64,000 nucleotides of DNA from Roseitranquillus sp963776845 (GTDB taxonomy: Bacteria; Pseudomonadota; Alphaproteobacteria; Rhodobacterales; Rhodobacteraceae), in assembly GCA_963776845.1 (NCBI GenBank), contig CAVZOJ010000013.1:124001-188000 (forward strand), read 5' to 3'. Position 1 is the stretch's first letter. Each line of letters opens with the position of its first letter. The notes below the pieces were generated by a model. The model did no database searches and was not told the origin of the DNA. It saw only the letters and a list, made by a program, of their open reading frames with translations. The translations under genes were made by a program, and so were the position numbers. Positions 27,680-35,190 of the stretch are shown in pieces.

Positions 27680-28668
27680 GAAATCCTCTCCTCGCGCTCG
27701 GTTTCGGCGCGTTCCGCCCGCCACCACGAGACCAGGTCGCGAATGCCGTCGCGGCGAGGGACCTGGGCCTCGAACGCCAGCAGCTCTCGCGCCGCGGACG
27801 CCGAGCCGAGCCGTCGCGGCACCGGGTTGACTGCCCGCGCCGCCTGATGCACCGGAACGAGGTCCTCCCGCCCCATCGCCGAGCCCAGCTCGAAGGCGAA
27901 GTCGAGCAGCGAGGTCTCCGTCTCGGTGGCCACGTTCAGGACGACGTCGCTCGCCTCGGCCTGCGCCGCCAGAACGTTCGCGCGAGCGACGTCGGTGACA
28001 TGGATCATGTCCATCGTCTGCTGGCCGTCGCCAAAGATAATCGGCGGCTCGCCCGCCTCGATGCGCTCCATCCAGCGCACCATCACCTCGGTGTAGCGGC
28101 CGTGCAGGTCCATGCGCGGGCCGTAGACGTTGAAGTAGCGCAATCCCACGTAGTCGAGGCCGTACATGTCGTTGAACGACCGCAGCAGCCCCTCGCCGAA
28201 CGCCTTGGCCGCTCCGTAGAGTGTGCGATTGTCGTACGGGTGGTGCTTTTCCGTCGTCGGGAACTCTTCGGCCATGCCGTAGACCGACGCCGACGACGCA
28301 TAGACAACCTTGCGGACCCGGTGCTCGACGCACACCCGCAGGAGGTCGTAGGTGGCGTTCACCATCACCTGCATGGCCTGATCCGGCTCCGCGGCGCAAT
28401 GCGTGATGCGCAGCGCCGCCTGGTGAAAGACGGTGTCGCAACCTGGCACGACGCGGCGCATGAGATCGGCGTCGCGGATGTCGCCCTGGATGACGTCGAC
28501 GCGCTGGCTCAGGATCGCATCGGCGAGGTTGGCGACGCGCCCGCGCACCATGTTGTCCACGACGATGATCCGTTCGCAGCCCGCCGACAGCAACTGATCG
28601 ACGATGTGGGAGCCGACAAACCCGGCGCCTCCGGTGACCAGCACACGCTTTCCACTGAGGTCGTACAT
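27676..28668 (-). CDS. NAD-dependent UDP-sugar epimerase/dehydratase
   Basis: This 330-residue extended SDR enzyme shows VLVTGGAGFVGSHIVDQLLSAG, FHQAALRITHCAAEPDQAM, YASSASVYG and LYGAAKAFGEGLLRSFNDMYGLDYVGLRYFNVYGPR (catalytic YxxxK). IFGDGQQTMDMIHVTDVARA follows. It resembles UDP-GlcNAc/glucuronate 4-epimerases (WbpP/GalE group). ATG 28668 is preceded by GAAGGAG. The stop overlaps the next aminotransferase start, and the upstream gene ends 10 bases before it. It likely interconverts C4 configuration of a nucleotide sugar feeding the aminotransferases; the exact substrate is not determined. Confidence 0.87.
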   Translation of the reverse strand: MYDLSGKRVLVTGGAGFVGSHIVDQLLSAGCERIIVVDNMVRGRVANLADAILSQRVDVIQGDIRDADLMRRVVPGCDTVFHQAALRITHCAAEPDQAMQVMVNATYDLLRVCVEHRVRKVVYASSASVYGMAEEFPTTEKHHPYDNRTLYGAAKAFGEGLLRSFNDMYGLDYVGLRYFNVYGPRMDLHGRYTEVMVRWMERIEAGEPPIIFGDGQQTMDMIHVTDVARANVLAAQAEASDVVLNVATETETSLLDFAFELGSAMGREDLVPVHQAARAVNPVPRRLGSASAARELLAFEAQVPRRDGIRDLVSWWRAERAETEREERIS

Positions 28669-28678
28669 GGATGCTCCT

Positions 28679-29791
28679 TCAGGCCGGATCCGCGAGCGCG
28701 CCGGCGGCGATGTGGTTGACCTTGGCGATGACGGCAGACGCCTGCTCGGGCTGCAGCTCGGGATAGAGCGGCAGGGACAGGGTCTCGCGGGCGAAGGCCT
28801 CCGAGATCGGGAACTGACCCTCTCGGTAGCCGAGGTCGGCATAGGCCGGCTGCAAGTGAACGGGACGCGGGTAGTGCATGCTGGTCGAGACCCCGTCCCG
28901 GTGAAGGTCCTGGCGGACGCGGTCCCGATCGGGAACGAGGATGGCGTAGACGTGGCAGGCGTGATCGCGCCCGATCCCGGCCGGACGCGCCAGCGCGCCG
29001 ACGAGGGCCTTCTGGTACGTCCGGGCGATGCGGCGCCGCGCCTCGTTCCAGCCGTCGAGGTGGCGCAGCTTGACGTTCAGCACGGCTCCCTGAACGGCCT
29101 CCATCCGATAGTTGAAGCCGCGGCGGACGTGGTTGTACTTCTCCGTCTGGCCCCAGTCCCGCAGGGACCGCATCGCATCCGCCAGGCCTGCGTCGTCGGT
29201 GACGACCGCGCCGCCCTCGCCGCACGCGCCGAGGTTCTTGCCGGGATAGAAGCTGAAGCATCCCAGGTCGCCGAACGCACCTGCTCGCCTCCCCCCGCGC
29301 TCCGCGCCGTGCGCCTGCGCCGCATCCTCGATCAGCGCCAGGCCGTGCCGGCGCGCGATCCGCGCGAGCGCCTCCATGTCCGCGATCCGCCCATGCAGAT
29401 GGACCGGCAGGATCGCCCTGGTGCGGGGCGTGATCGCCGCCTCGACCGCAGCCGGATCCATCGTCCAGGTGGCAGGGTCGATGTCGACGAAGACAGGCGT
29501 CGCGCCGGCGTAGACGATGGCCGCGGCCGTCGCGACAAAGGTTGCGGAGACCGTCACCACCTCGTCGCCGGGCCCGATGCCGGCCGCCAGCAGCGCGAGG
29601 TGCAGCGCCGACGTCCCGGAGTTCAGCGCGACGGCGTGCCTGGTCCCGCAATAGGACGCGAAATCCTCCTCGAAGCGCTCGACGCCCTCGCCGAGGACGT
29701 AGGCGCAGCTGCGCAGCGTCTCCTGCACTGCGGCCTCGATCTCGGGCCCGATCGACGCGTACTGCGCGTGGAGGTCGAGAAAGGGGATCAT
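28679..29791 (-). CDS. DegT/DnrJ/EryC1/StrS aminotransferase (WlbC/WbpE-like)
   Basis: This 370-residue PLP enzyme (fold type I) has MIPFLDLHAQYASIGPEIEAAV at the N-terminus, NSGTSALHLALLAAGIGPGDEVVT, IEDAAQAHGAERGGRRAGAFGDLGCFSFYPGKNLGACGEGGAVVT with the PLP lysine, GFNYRMEAVQGAVL, and STSMHYPRPVHLQPAY near the C-terminus. This pattern is shared with WlbC/WbpE/QdtB-like 3-aminotransferases. It overlaps the upstream dehydrogenase (ATGA) and follows the order dehydrogenase-acetyltransferase-aminotransferase known for 2,3-diacetamido sugar synthesis. It probably aminates a 3-keto UDP-sugar made by that dehydrogenase. Confidence 0.9.
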   Translation of the reverse strand: MIPFLDLHAQYASIGPEIEAAVQETLRSCAYVLGEGVERFEEDFASYCGTRHAVALNSGTSALHLALLAAGIGPGDEVVTVSATFVATAAAIVYAGATPVFVDIDPATWTMDPAAVEAAITPRTRAILPVHLHGRIADMEALARIARRHGLALIEDAAQAHGAERGGRRAGAFGDLGCFSFYPGKNLGACGEGGAVVTDDAGLADAMRSLRDWGQTEKYNHVRRGFNYRMEAVQGAVLNVKLRHLDGWNEARRRIARTYQKALVGALARPAGIGRDHACHVYAILVPDRDRVRQDLHRDGVSTSMHYPRPVHLQPAYADLGYREGQFPISEAFARETLSLPLYPELQPEQASAVIAKVNHIAAGALADPA

Positions 29792-30816
29792 GAGGCCAGC
29801 CGCTCCATTCCGAGCTCCACGGGCTGCCCGCGGAGCGTCATCGACCGAGTTGCCGTGAACAGCATCTCCACCACCCTGAGGCCGCAGGCACCGTCGGTCA
29901 TCGGCGTCGCACCGGTCTCGATGCAGCGCGCGAACTCCTCGAGCTCGGTCAGCAGCGCCTCGCGGGACGAGATCGCCGGGGCCGACATGTCGCCGATGCG
30001 GTAGGAGACGAGGTGCTCGTAGCTCAGCACCTCCGCGTCCCGCAGCGACACGCCGCGATCGTAGATCTTCACCTTCTCGCTGGTCTGCATGTCGTCGTAG
30101 ATGACCATCCGCCGGCTGCCGCCGATCAGCGTCTGGCGGACCTTGACCGGAGCCAGCCAGTTCACGTTCAGGTGGGCCATGGCGCCGTCGTCGAAGAAGA
30201 CGGACAGGTGCGCCATGTTCTCGAGGCTGTTCGGAATGAAGCAGGCCCCGCTGGCGGAGATCGCGACCGGCCGCGCCTTGAGGAGGTGGTCCATGATCGC
30301 GAAGTCGTGGACGGCGAGGTCCCAGATCACGCTCACGTCGCGCTGGAACAGCCCCAGGTTCACACGCGTCGAGTCGTAGTAGTAGATGTCGCCGATCTGG
30401 CCGGAGTCGATCAGGCCGGCGATGGCCCGCACGGCGCCGGTGTAGACGAACGTGTGGTCCACCATCAGGACGAGCGAGCGGCGCGCCGCCTCGTCGACGA
30501 GGATCGCCGACGTCGCCGGCGAGTCGGTCATGGGCTTCTCGACGAGTACATGCTTGCCGGCGCGAAGCGCTGCCCTCGCGATCTCGAAATGCGTGGCCAC
30601 CGGCGTCGCGACCACGACGGCGTCGACCGCCGCATCCGTTACGACGTCACGCCAGTCCGCCGTCAGCCTGGTCGCGGGATGCCTGCGGCCGGCGCGCTCG
30701 CGGGCCGCAGGGGAGAGGTCCGCGACCATCTCGAGGACGAGCGCGTCGTTCTCGGAAATCGCGCGGGCGAGGTTCGGACCCCAGTAGCCGTACCCGACGA
30801 CGCCGACCCGGATCAT
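29788..30816 (-). CDS. Gfo/Idh/MocA sugar dehydrogenase (WlbA/WbpB-like)
   Basis: This 342-residue NAD-dependent oxidoreductase opens with the Rossmann motif VGVVGYGYWGPNLARA, then VVVATPVATHFEIARAALRAGKHVLVEKPMT, which carries the family's catalytic-site EKP. SVIWDLAVHDFAIMDHLL and the C-terminal alpha/beta substrate domain follow. WlbA/WbpB enzymes oxidise C3 of UDP-GlcNAcA-type sugars, and the next two genes are the matching aminotransferase and N-acetyltransferase. The ATG overlaps the acetyltransferase stop (ATGA), as does its own stop with the aminotransferase start. The UDP-GlcNAc 6-dehydrogenase of the classical pathway is not in this window. Confidence 0.88.
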   Translation of the reverse strand: MIRVGVVGYGYWGPNLARAISENDALVLEMVADLSPAARERAGRRHPATRLTADWRDVVTDAAVDAVVVATPVATHFEIARAALRAGKHVLVEKPMTDSPATSAILVDEAARRSLVLMVDHTFVYTGAVRAIAGLIDSGQIGDIYYYDSTRVNLGLFQRDVSVIWDLAVHDFAIMDHLLKARPVAISASGACFIPNSLENMAHLSVFFDDGAMAHLNVNWLAPVKVRQTLIGGSRRMVIYDDMQTSEKVKIYDRGVSLRDAEVLSYEHLVSYRIGDMSAPAISSREALLTELEEFARCIETGATPMTDGACGLRVVEMLFTATRSMTLRGQPVELGMERLAS

Positions 30817-31346
30817 GCCGTGCCCGTCGGCTGGAGCGCCGTCTCGCGGCGCAGGCGGTCGGAATACGTGGCGGCGCGGCGCTCGCGCACGTCGCCGATC
30901 ACCCGGGCCGGGTTGCCGGCCACGACGGCGTGGTCGGGCACGTCCCGCGTGACCACGGCACCCGCGCCGACCAACGCCTGCGCGCCGATGGTCACTCCGC
31001 ACACGACGGTCGCGTTGGACCCGATCGAGGCGCCGCGCCGGACGAGCGTCGGCGTGCAGGTCCATTCGTCGCCGACGAGGTCGCCGGCGTCGGTCGCCGC
31101 CCTCGGGAACAGGTCGTTCGTGAACATCACGCCATGGGCCACCATGACTTCGTCCTCGATGACGACACCCTCGCAGACGAAGGAGTGGGACGAAATCTTG
31201 CAGCGGGCGCCGATGCGGCTGCCCTTCTGGATCTCCACGAAGGGGCCGACGCGCGTGCCCGAGCCGATCTCGCAGCCGTAGACGTTGACGAGGTCGGGGT
31301 GCGTCAAGACCACTCCCTCCCCGAGAACGCTATTCGTGACAGGCAT
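30813..31346 (-). CDS. hexapeptide-repeat sugar N-acetyltransferase (WlbB/WbpD-like)
   Basis: This 177-residue left-handed beta-helix acyltransferase shows imperfect hexapeptide repeats through most of the chain (VYGCEIGSGTRVGPFVEIQKGSRIGARCKISSHSFV ... VIEDEVMVAHGVMFTND ... VRRGASIGSNATVVCGVTIGAQALVGAGAVVTRDVPDHAVVAGNPARVIG). ATG 31346 is chosen because GGGAGG lies about seven bases upstream; a TTG six bases earlier would sit on that site. It is the first gene of the minus-strand sugar operon and would acetylate the 3-amino group made by the WlbA/WlbC-like pair. Confidence 0.9.
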   Translation of the reverse strand: MPVTNSVLGEGVVLTHPDLVNVYGCEIGSGTRVGPFVEIQKGSRIGARCKISSHSFVCEGVVIEDEVMVAHGVMFTNDLFPRAATDAGDLVGDEWTCTPTLVRRGASIGSNATVVCGVTIGAQALVGAGAVVTRDVPDHAVVAGNPARVIGDVRERRAATYSDRLRRETALQPTGTA

Positions 31347-31420
31347 CGCCAACCTCCCGCGGCCTAGGACCGATGATGTTCCTCTGGTTCAGTGGTAGGG
31401 GGTTTCGGCCGTGCCGGGAT

Positions 31421-31438
31421 GACACCAAAACAGGTGTC
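31421..31438. promoter_or_regulatory. inverted repeat between divergent operons
   Basis: A perfect 6-bp inverted repeat, GACACC-AAAACA-GGTGTC, lies in the 277-base gap between the divergent acetyltransferase and formyltransferase genes. Position and symmetry suit an operator. A small RNA hairpin is an alternative. No matching second copy was found in the window. Confidence 0.35.
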
Positions 31439-31623
31439 CTGTCCTCCGCCCAAAGCGCGCGGCAGGAGCAGATTCGGGTCCCGGCAGAGGCAATTCGGGT
31501 GGGATCCGGCGGCTCCTACGCCTTTCGGTCGAGTTCAGGCATCCGATCGATGCAACCTTCGGATCTTGACGGTCGCGGCCCACCCCGGCGAACGTGGAGC
31601 GGGATCGGGAGAGGGCGCGCCGA

Positions 31624-32536
31624 ATGCGGGTCGGAGTGCTTGGCAGGACCGGAATGCTGCTCCGCGCGGCCCGTGCCGTCGCCGAGGACGGGCACCGGAT
31701 CACGTTCGTGCAGACCTGCGCTCCGGAACCGCATTACGACGCCTCAGAGAGCGACTTCGCCCGGCTCGCCGACGAGATGGGCGCGCCGCTGGTGACCGGA
31801 ACCGTGGGGCGGCATCTCGACCTCTGGCGCCGGAGCGGAACCGACGTCTGCATCTCGCTGAACTGGCCGACGCTGGTGCCCGAGCGGGCGCTGGCGGTCT
31901 TCGCGCACGGCATCCTCAACGCGCACGCGGGCGATCTGCCGCGCTATCGCGGCAACGCCTGCCCCAACTGGGCCATCCTGAACTTCGAGGATCGTGTGGG
32001 ACTGACGATACACCGGATGGTCGCGGAACTGGACGCGGGTCCGTGGCTGCACAAGTCGTTCCTGCCGATCGACGAGGGCACCTACATCGGCGACATCTAC
32101 CGCTGGCTCGAGGATGCGATCCCCAGCGGCTTCCAAGAGGCGATCGCACGAACTCGAGACCGGCGGCTTCATCGAGCAGGACCCGCAGGTGCGCCCGCTC
32201 CGCACGTTCCCGCGGAGGCCGGAGGACGGACGCATCGCGTGGACGGCGGAGACGCGGAACATCCTGGCCCTGATCCGCGCCAGCTCGCGCCCTTTTGCCG
32301 GCGCATCGACCAGCCTCGAGGGAGGCGAGGAGATCCTGATATGGAGGGCTCGCCAATCGATCCCGGAGTTCGACGTCCGGGCTGTCCCCGGACAGGTATG
32401 CTTCGCCCGCCACGGCAACCCGGTCGTGGCCACACGTGACGGAATGGTCGAGATCGAGGACTGTACCTCGTCTCTTGGAACTGCCGAGGCGAGCAAGCGC
32501 GCCATCCTCGGATCGTTGCGAAACCGGCTCGTCTAG
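31624..32536 (+). pseudogene. sugar N-formyltransferase (methionyl-tRNA formyltransferase fold), frameshifted
   Basis: From ATG 31624 the frame gives a formyl-transferase catalytic domain: VGVLGRTGMLLRAARAVAEDG ... VCISLNWPTLVPERALAVFAHGILNAHAGDLPRYRGNACPNWAILNFEDRVGLTIHRMVAELDAGP. It includes the catalytic Asn and His in LNAHAG and Asp in the LDAGP segment. After FQEAIAR at about 32151 an extra A breaks the frame; removing it gives LETGGFIEQDPQVRPLRTFPRRPEDGRI to the stop at 32536. Sugar N-formyltransferases use N10-formyl-tetrahydrofolate to formylate amino sugars, which fits the two aminotransferases nearby. The lesion sits in GAACTCGAG, the same context as the lesion at 14432. Confidence 0.8.
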
Positions 32537-32537
32537 T

Positions 32538-33644
32538 TCAGGGCCGGCGCCGGTCGGTCCTCGCGAACCCGAGGCGGTCGGCGAGGCGTGCCCAGACCGG
32601 CAGCAAGACGTAAGGGTCGAGGCCCGCCCTCAGCAGCGCCCGCGTCGCGCGATGCTCGAGACGCTGCGCCGCCGTCGGCAGCGGCGGCGCCGCGCGGCGC
32701 CAGGCTGTCCGATCGAGATGGCGGTAGTAGAGCGCCCTCTTTCTCGTCCATGTGCGGAACTTCCAGGGTTTACGCTCGGTCGTATAGTGGATGATCGCCG
32801 GAGCGCGGCATGCCTCGCGGGTCGCGCGGTAGTCGGCGGGAAGCGCCCGGCGGATCCAGCGGCTGAACATCATCACCTGCACGTTCCACCGCCGGTCCAG
32901 CAGCGCGATCTCCGAATGGAGCACGGCATTGAGCGCGTCCTGGTCATGGTAGGCCAGAGACGCGCCCTTCGCCTCGATGAAGCGGAAGAGCCGCTCGCCC
33001 AGCCGCTCCCGGCGCCAGCGATCGAGGTCCATCACCAGAACGCCAGAATTCACGTAGACGTGCCGTCTGGGGATACCGAGGCGGGTCAGGCGGTTCTCTG
33101 CCGCTCCGGCGGTCCAGTCGCAGTCCGCGACGGCGCCGACCGCAGCGCCCCTGAGGTCGGTGTTCCAGAGCGGCAGTACGTCGTCGACAACGACCAGATC
33201 GCAGTCGAGATAGATGACGCGTCCGATGTCCCGCGGCAGCACGTCCGGCGCCAGGAACCGGAGGTAGGCCTCCTTCGTCAGGTAGCGATCGACGAAGGCG
33301 TGCGACAGCCCCGGGTACCCGACGCGGTACAGCTCGAGCCCGATCCTGGGAAACCGCCCCAAGGTGTCGGATAGCCTGGCTTCGGCCGCCGGGTCGCCCT
33401 CGGCCGTGAAGACGTGGAAGACGATAGGCCCCGGCGTGGTTGAGAGCAGCGACACTGCTGCCACGGCCGCGTGCTGCAGGTAGTCCCGGCTGGCGCAGAA
33501 GAGCACGTGCAGGACGTCCCGCTGCAGGCCGCCGCGGGTCGGCCGCTGGACCGTTCGACGGGACACGTCGAGCCCGCAGGACATGGCGGTGACGGGCGCC
33601 GGCTGTCCGTCCTCCGCATCGACGGTCTTCTCCAGGGCGCTCAC
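32538..33644 (-). CDS. family 8 glycosyltransferase (GT-A)
   Basis: This 368-residue retaining GT8 enzyme carries VLHVLFCASRDYLQHAAVAAVSLL, the metal-binding DxD in GRVIYLDCDLVVVDD (about residues 145-159), YVNSGVLVMDLDRWR and YHDQDALNAVL. The His-containing IIHYTTERKPWKF follows, the standard order of LPS glucosyl/galactosyltransferases. The first about 40 residues look non-conserved. It is convergent with the formyltransferase, the stops being one base apart, and 64 bases downstream of the flippase gene. It would add a hexose to the repeat unit; the acceptor is unknown. Confidence 0.9.
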   Translation of the reverse strand: MSALEKTVDAEDGQPAPVTAMSCGLDVSRRTVQRPTRGGLQRDVLHVLFCASRDYLQHAAVAAVSLLSTTPGPIVFHVFTAEGDPAAEARLSDTLGRFPRIGLELYRVGYPGLSHAFVDRYLTKEAYLRFLAPDVLPRDIGRVIYLDCDLVVVDDVLPLWNTDLRGAAVGAVADCDWTAGAAENRLTRLGIPRRHVYVNSGVLVMDLDRWRRERLGERLFRFIEAKGASLAYHDQDALNAVLHSEIALLDRRWNVQVMMFSRWIRRALPADYRATREACRAPAIIHYTTERKPWKFRTWTRKRALYYRHLDRTAWRRAAPPLPTAAQRLEHRATRALLRAGLDPYVLLPVWARLADRLGFARTDRRRP

Positions 33645-33708
33645 GCCCGGGCCCGCCGGCGCCGGGCCACCGAGGCCGATGACGATGCGTCGCGTGCAGC
33701 CGCGCAGC

Positions 33709-35190
33709 TCATTCGGCCCCGCTCGCCGCGACCGCGGGGCGGCCGCGCTGGAGGGCTTGCGTCAGCAGACGCCACACGCCGTAAAGCTCGCTGCGGATCG
33801 GATGCCGCACCAGGACCAGCGTCACCAGCCATCCGGCCGCCCCGCCGAGGACGGCGCCGGCGGTCTCGAACCAGCCCAGTGCGAAGCCGCCATCGGAGGT
33901 CGCGACGATCAGTACCGGGATCAGCGCCGTGCCGAGCGCGAGCAGCATGCTGTCGCGCGACGCTGCCTTCATCTCGGCAACCGTGACCCCGATGGCACGG
34001 CGGACGAAGGAGAAGGCGACGGCCATCTGCATCGGGGCCACGATGAACATGCTGGCGGCGACCGCCTCGAGCCCGAACGTGCTTGCCCCAATCAGCAAGA
34101 GGACCGACGGCGGCAGGCTGATCAGGCTCATCCAGAGAGTGTCCTGGACGCGGCCCGCAGCGACGAGGATCGGGAAGGTCATGAAGCTCGGAGCCAGCGC
34201 CATGATGGCGAGCGAAATCATCCGCACCAGGGGGGCGGCCTCGATCCATTGCTGGCCGAGCATCACCTCGACAACCGGACGGGCGAGCAGCGCCAGCATG
34301 ATCAGCGTCGGCCACTGCACCGCCGACATCAGTGCATGACCCCGGAGATAGCTCGCCTTGAGGCTGCCGCCGGAACGCGCCTGGGCCGCCAGCGCCGGCA
34401 GGACCACCGGCTGCAGCGCCGCGACCACGGCGCGGTCGGGCAGCTGGCATATGGTCGCCGCGCGCGCGTAGAGCCCGACAGCCTCGAACGGCAGCAGCTT
34501 GCCGAAGGCGAGCCGGGGCAACATCTCGTACGCCATGTTGAGCACCGTGACCGAGGACGAGACGGCGCCGAACGAGAGCATCCGCCGCGCCTCGACCAGC
34601 GACGGCCTGAACATCCCGAGCTGCGGCCGGACCAGGATCGCGAGAACGGCGAGAACGACGCTCGACGCGAGGTAGCCGTAGACGTAGCTCGCCGGACCCG
34701 CCCCGGCGAAGCCGAGCGTGACGGTCACGAGGCAGCTCGTGGTGGCCATCGCCACGTTCAGCAGCGCCAGCGTCCGGAAGCGGAGCTCTCGCTGCAGGAG
34801 CGCGACGATCGGGGTCGCGAGCGGAACGACCAGGAAGGCGAGCGACGCCAGACGCAAGAGATGCGCGATCTCGTCCTGATCGTAGAACCCGGCGATCGCG
34901 TCGGCGCTCCAGTAAATCCCGGCCATGATCCCGAGCGACAGGATCAGCGTCAGCGTGAACGCGCTGCGCAGGGTCGCCTCGCGCAGATCCGGCACCTGTA
35001 CGATGTAGACGCCGACGCCGAAGGTTCGCAGGTTGTCGGCCAGCAGCACGACGCTGTTCGCGACGACGAAGAGGCCGGTCTCGGCCGGCGTCAGCACGCG
35101 CGCCATGACCGCGGTGGTCACGACCAGCAGCATTTGCGCGATGTATTTGTCCGCGAAGGAGAAGAGGACCGAGCTCCTGACCCGGCTCAT
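33709..35190 (-). CDS. Wzx-type lipid-linked oligosaccharide flippase
   Basis: This protein of about 493 residues belongs to the polysaccharide-transport (MOP/MATE-like) superfamily, with around 12-14 hydrophobic segments. The N-terminal signature is VLFSFADKYIAQMLLVVTTAVMARVLTPAETGLFVVANSVVLLADNLRTFGVGVYIVQ, typical of RfbX/Wzx proteins. LLQRELRFRTLALLNV and a long hydrophobic C-terminal half follow. ATG 35190 is preferred over an upstream start at 35295 because family similarity begins there and GAGG precedes it. It overlaps the upstream gene's stop (ATGA). It moves undecaprenyl-linked repeat units to the periplasmic face for the polymerase. Confidence 0.88.
   Translation of the reverse strand: MSRVRSSVLFSFADKYIAQMLLVVTTAVMARVLTPAETGLFVVANSVVLLADNLRTFGVGVYIVQVPDLREATLRSAFTLTLILSLGIMAGIYWSADAIAGFYDQDEIAHLLRLASLAFLVVPLATPIVALLQRELRFRTLALLNVAMATTSCLVTVTLGFAGAGPASYVYGYLASSVVLAVLAILVRPQLGMFRPSLVEARRMLSFGAVSSSVTVLNMAYEMLPRLAFGKLLPFEAVGLYARAATICQLPDRAVVAALQPVVLPALAAQARSGGSLKASYLRGHALMSAVQWPTLIMLALLARPVVEVMLGQQWIEAAPLVRMISLAIMALAPSFMTFPILVAAGRVQDTLWMSLISLPPSVLLLIGASTFGLEAVAASMFIVAPMQMAVAFSFVRRAIGVTVAEMKAASRDSMLLALGTALIPVLIVATSDGGFALGWFETAGAVLGGAAGWLVTLVLVRHPIRSELYGVWRLLTQALQRGRPAVAASGAE

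Noticed and set aside
31380..31450. tRNA-like stretch (GGTTCAGTGGTAGG followed by a hairpin)
   Set aside because: Only the D-arm-like string fits. No 7-bp acceptor stem, anticodon arm or T-arm can be folded around it.
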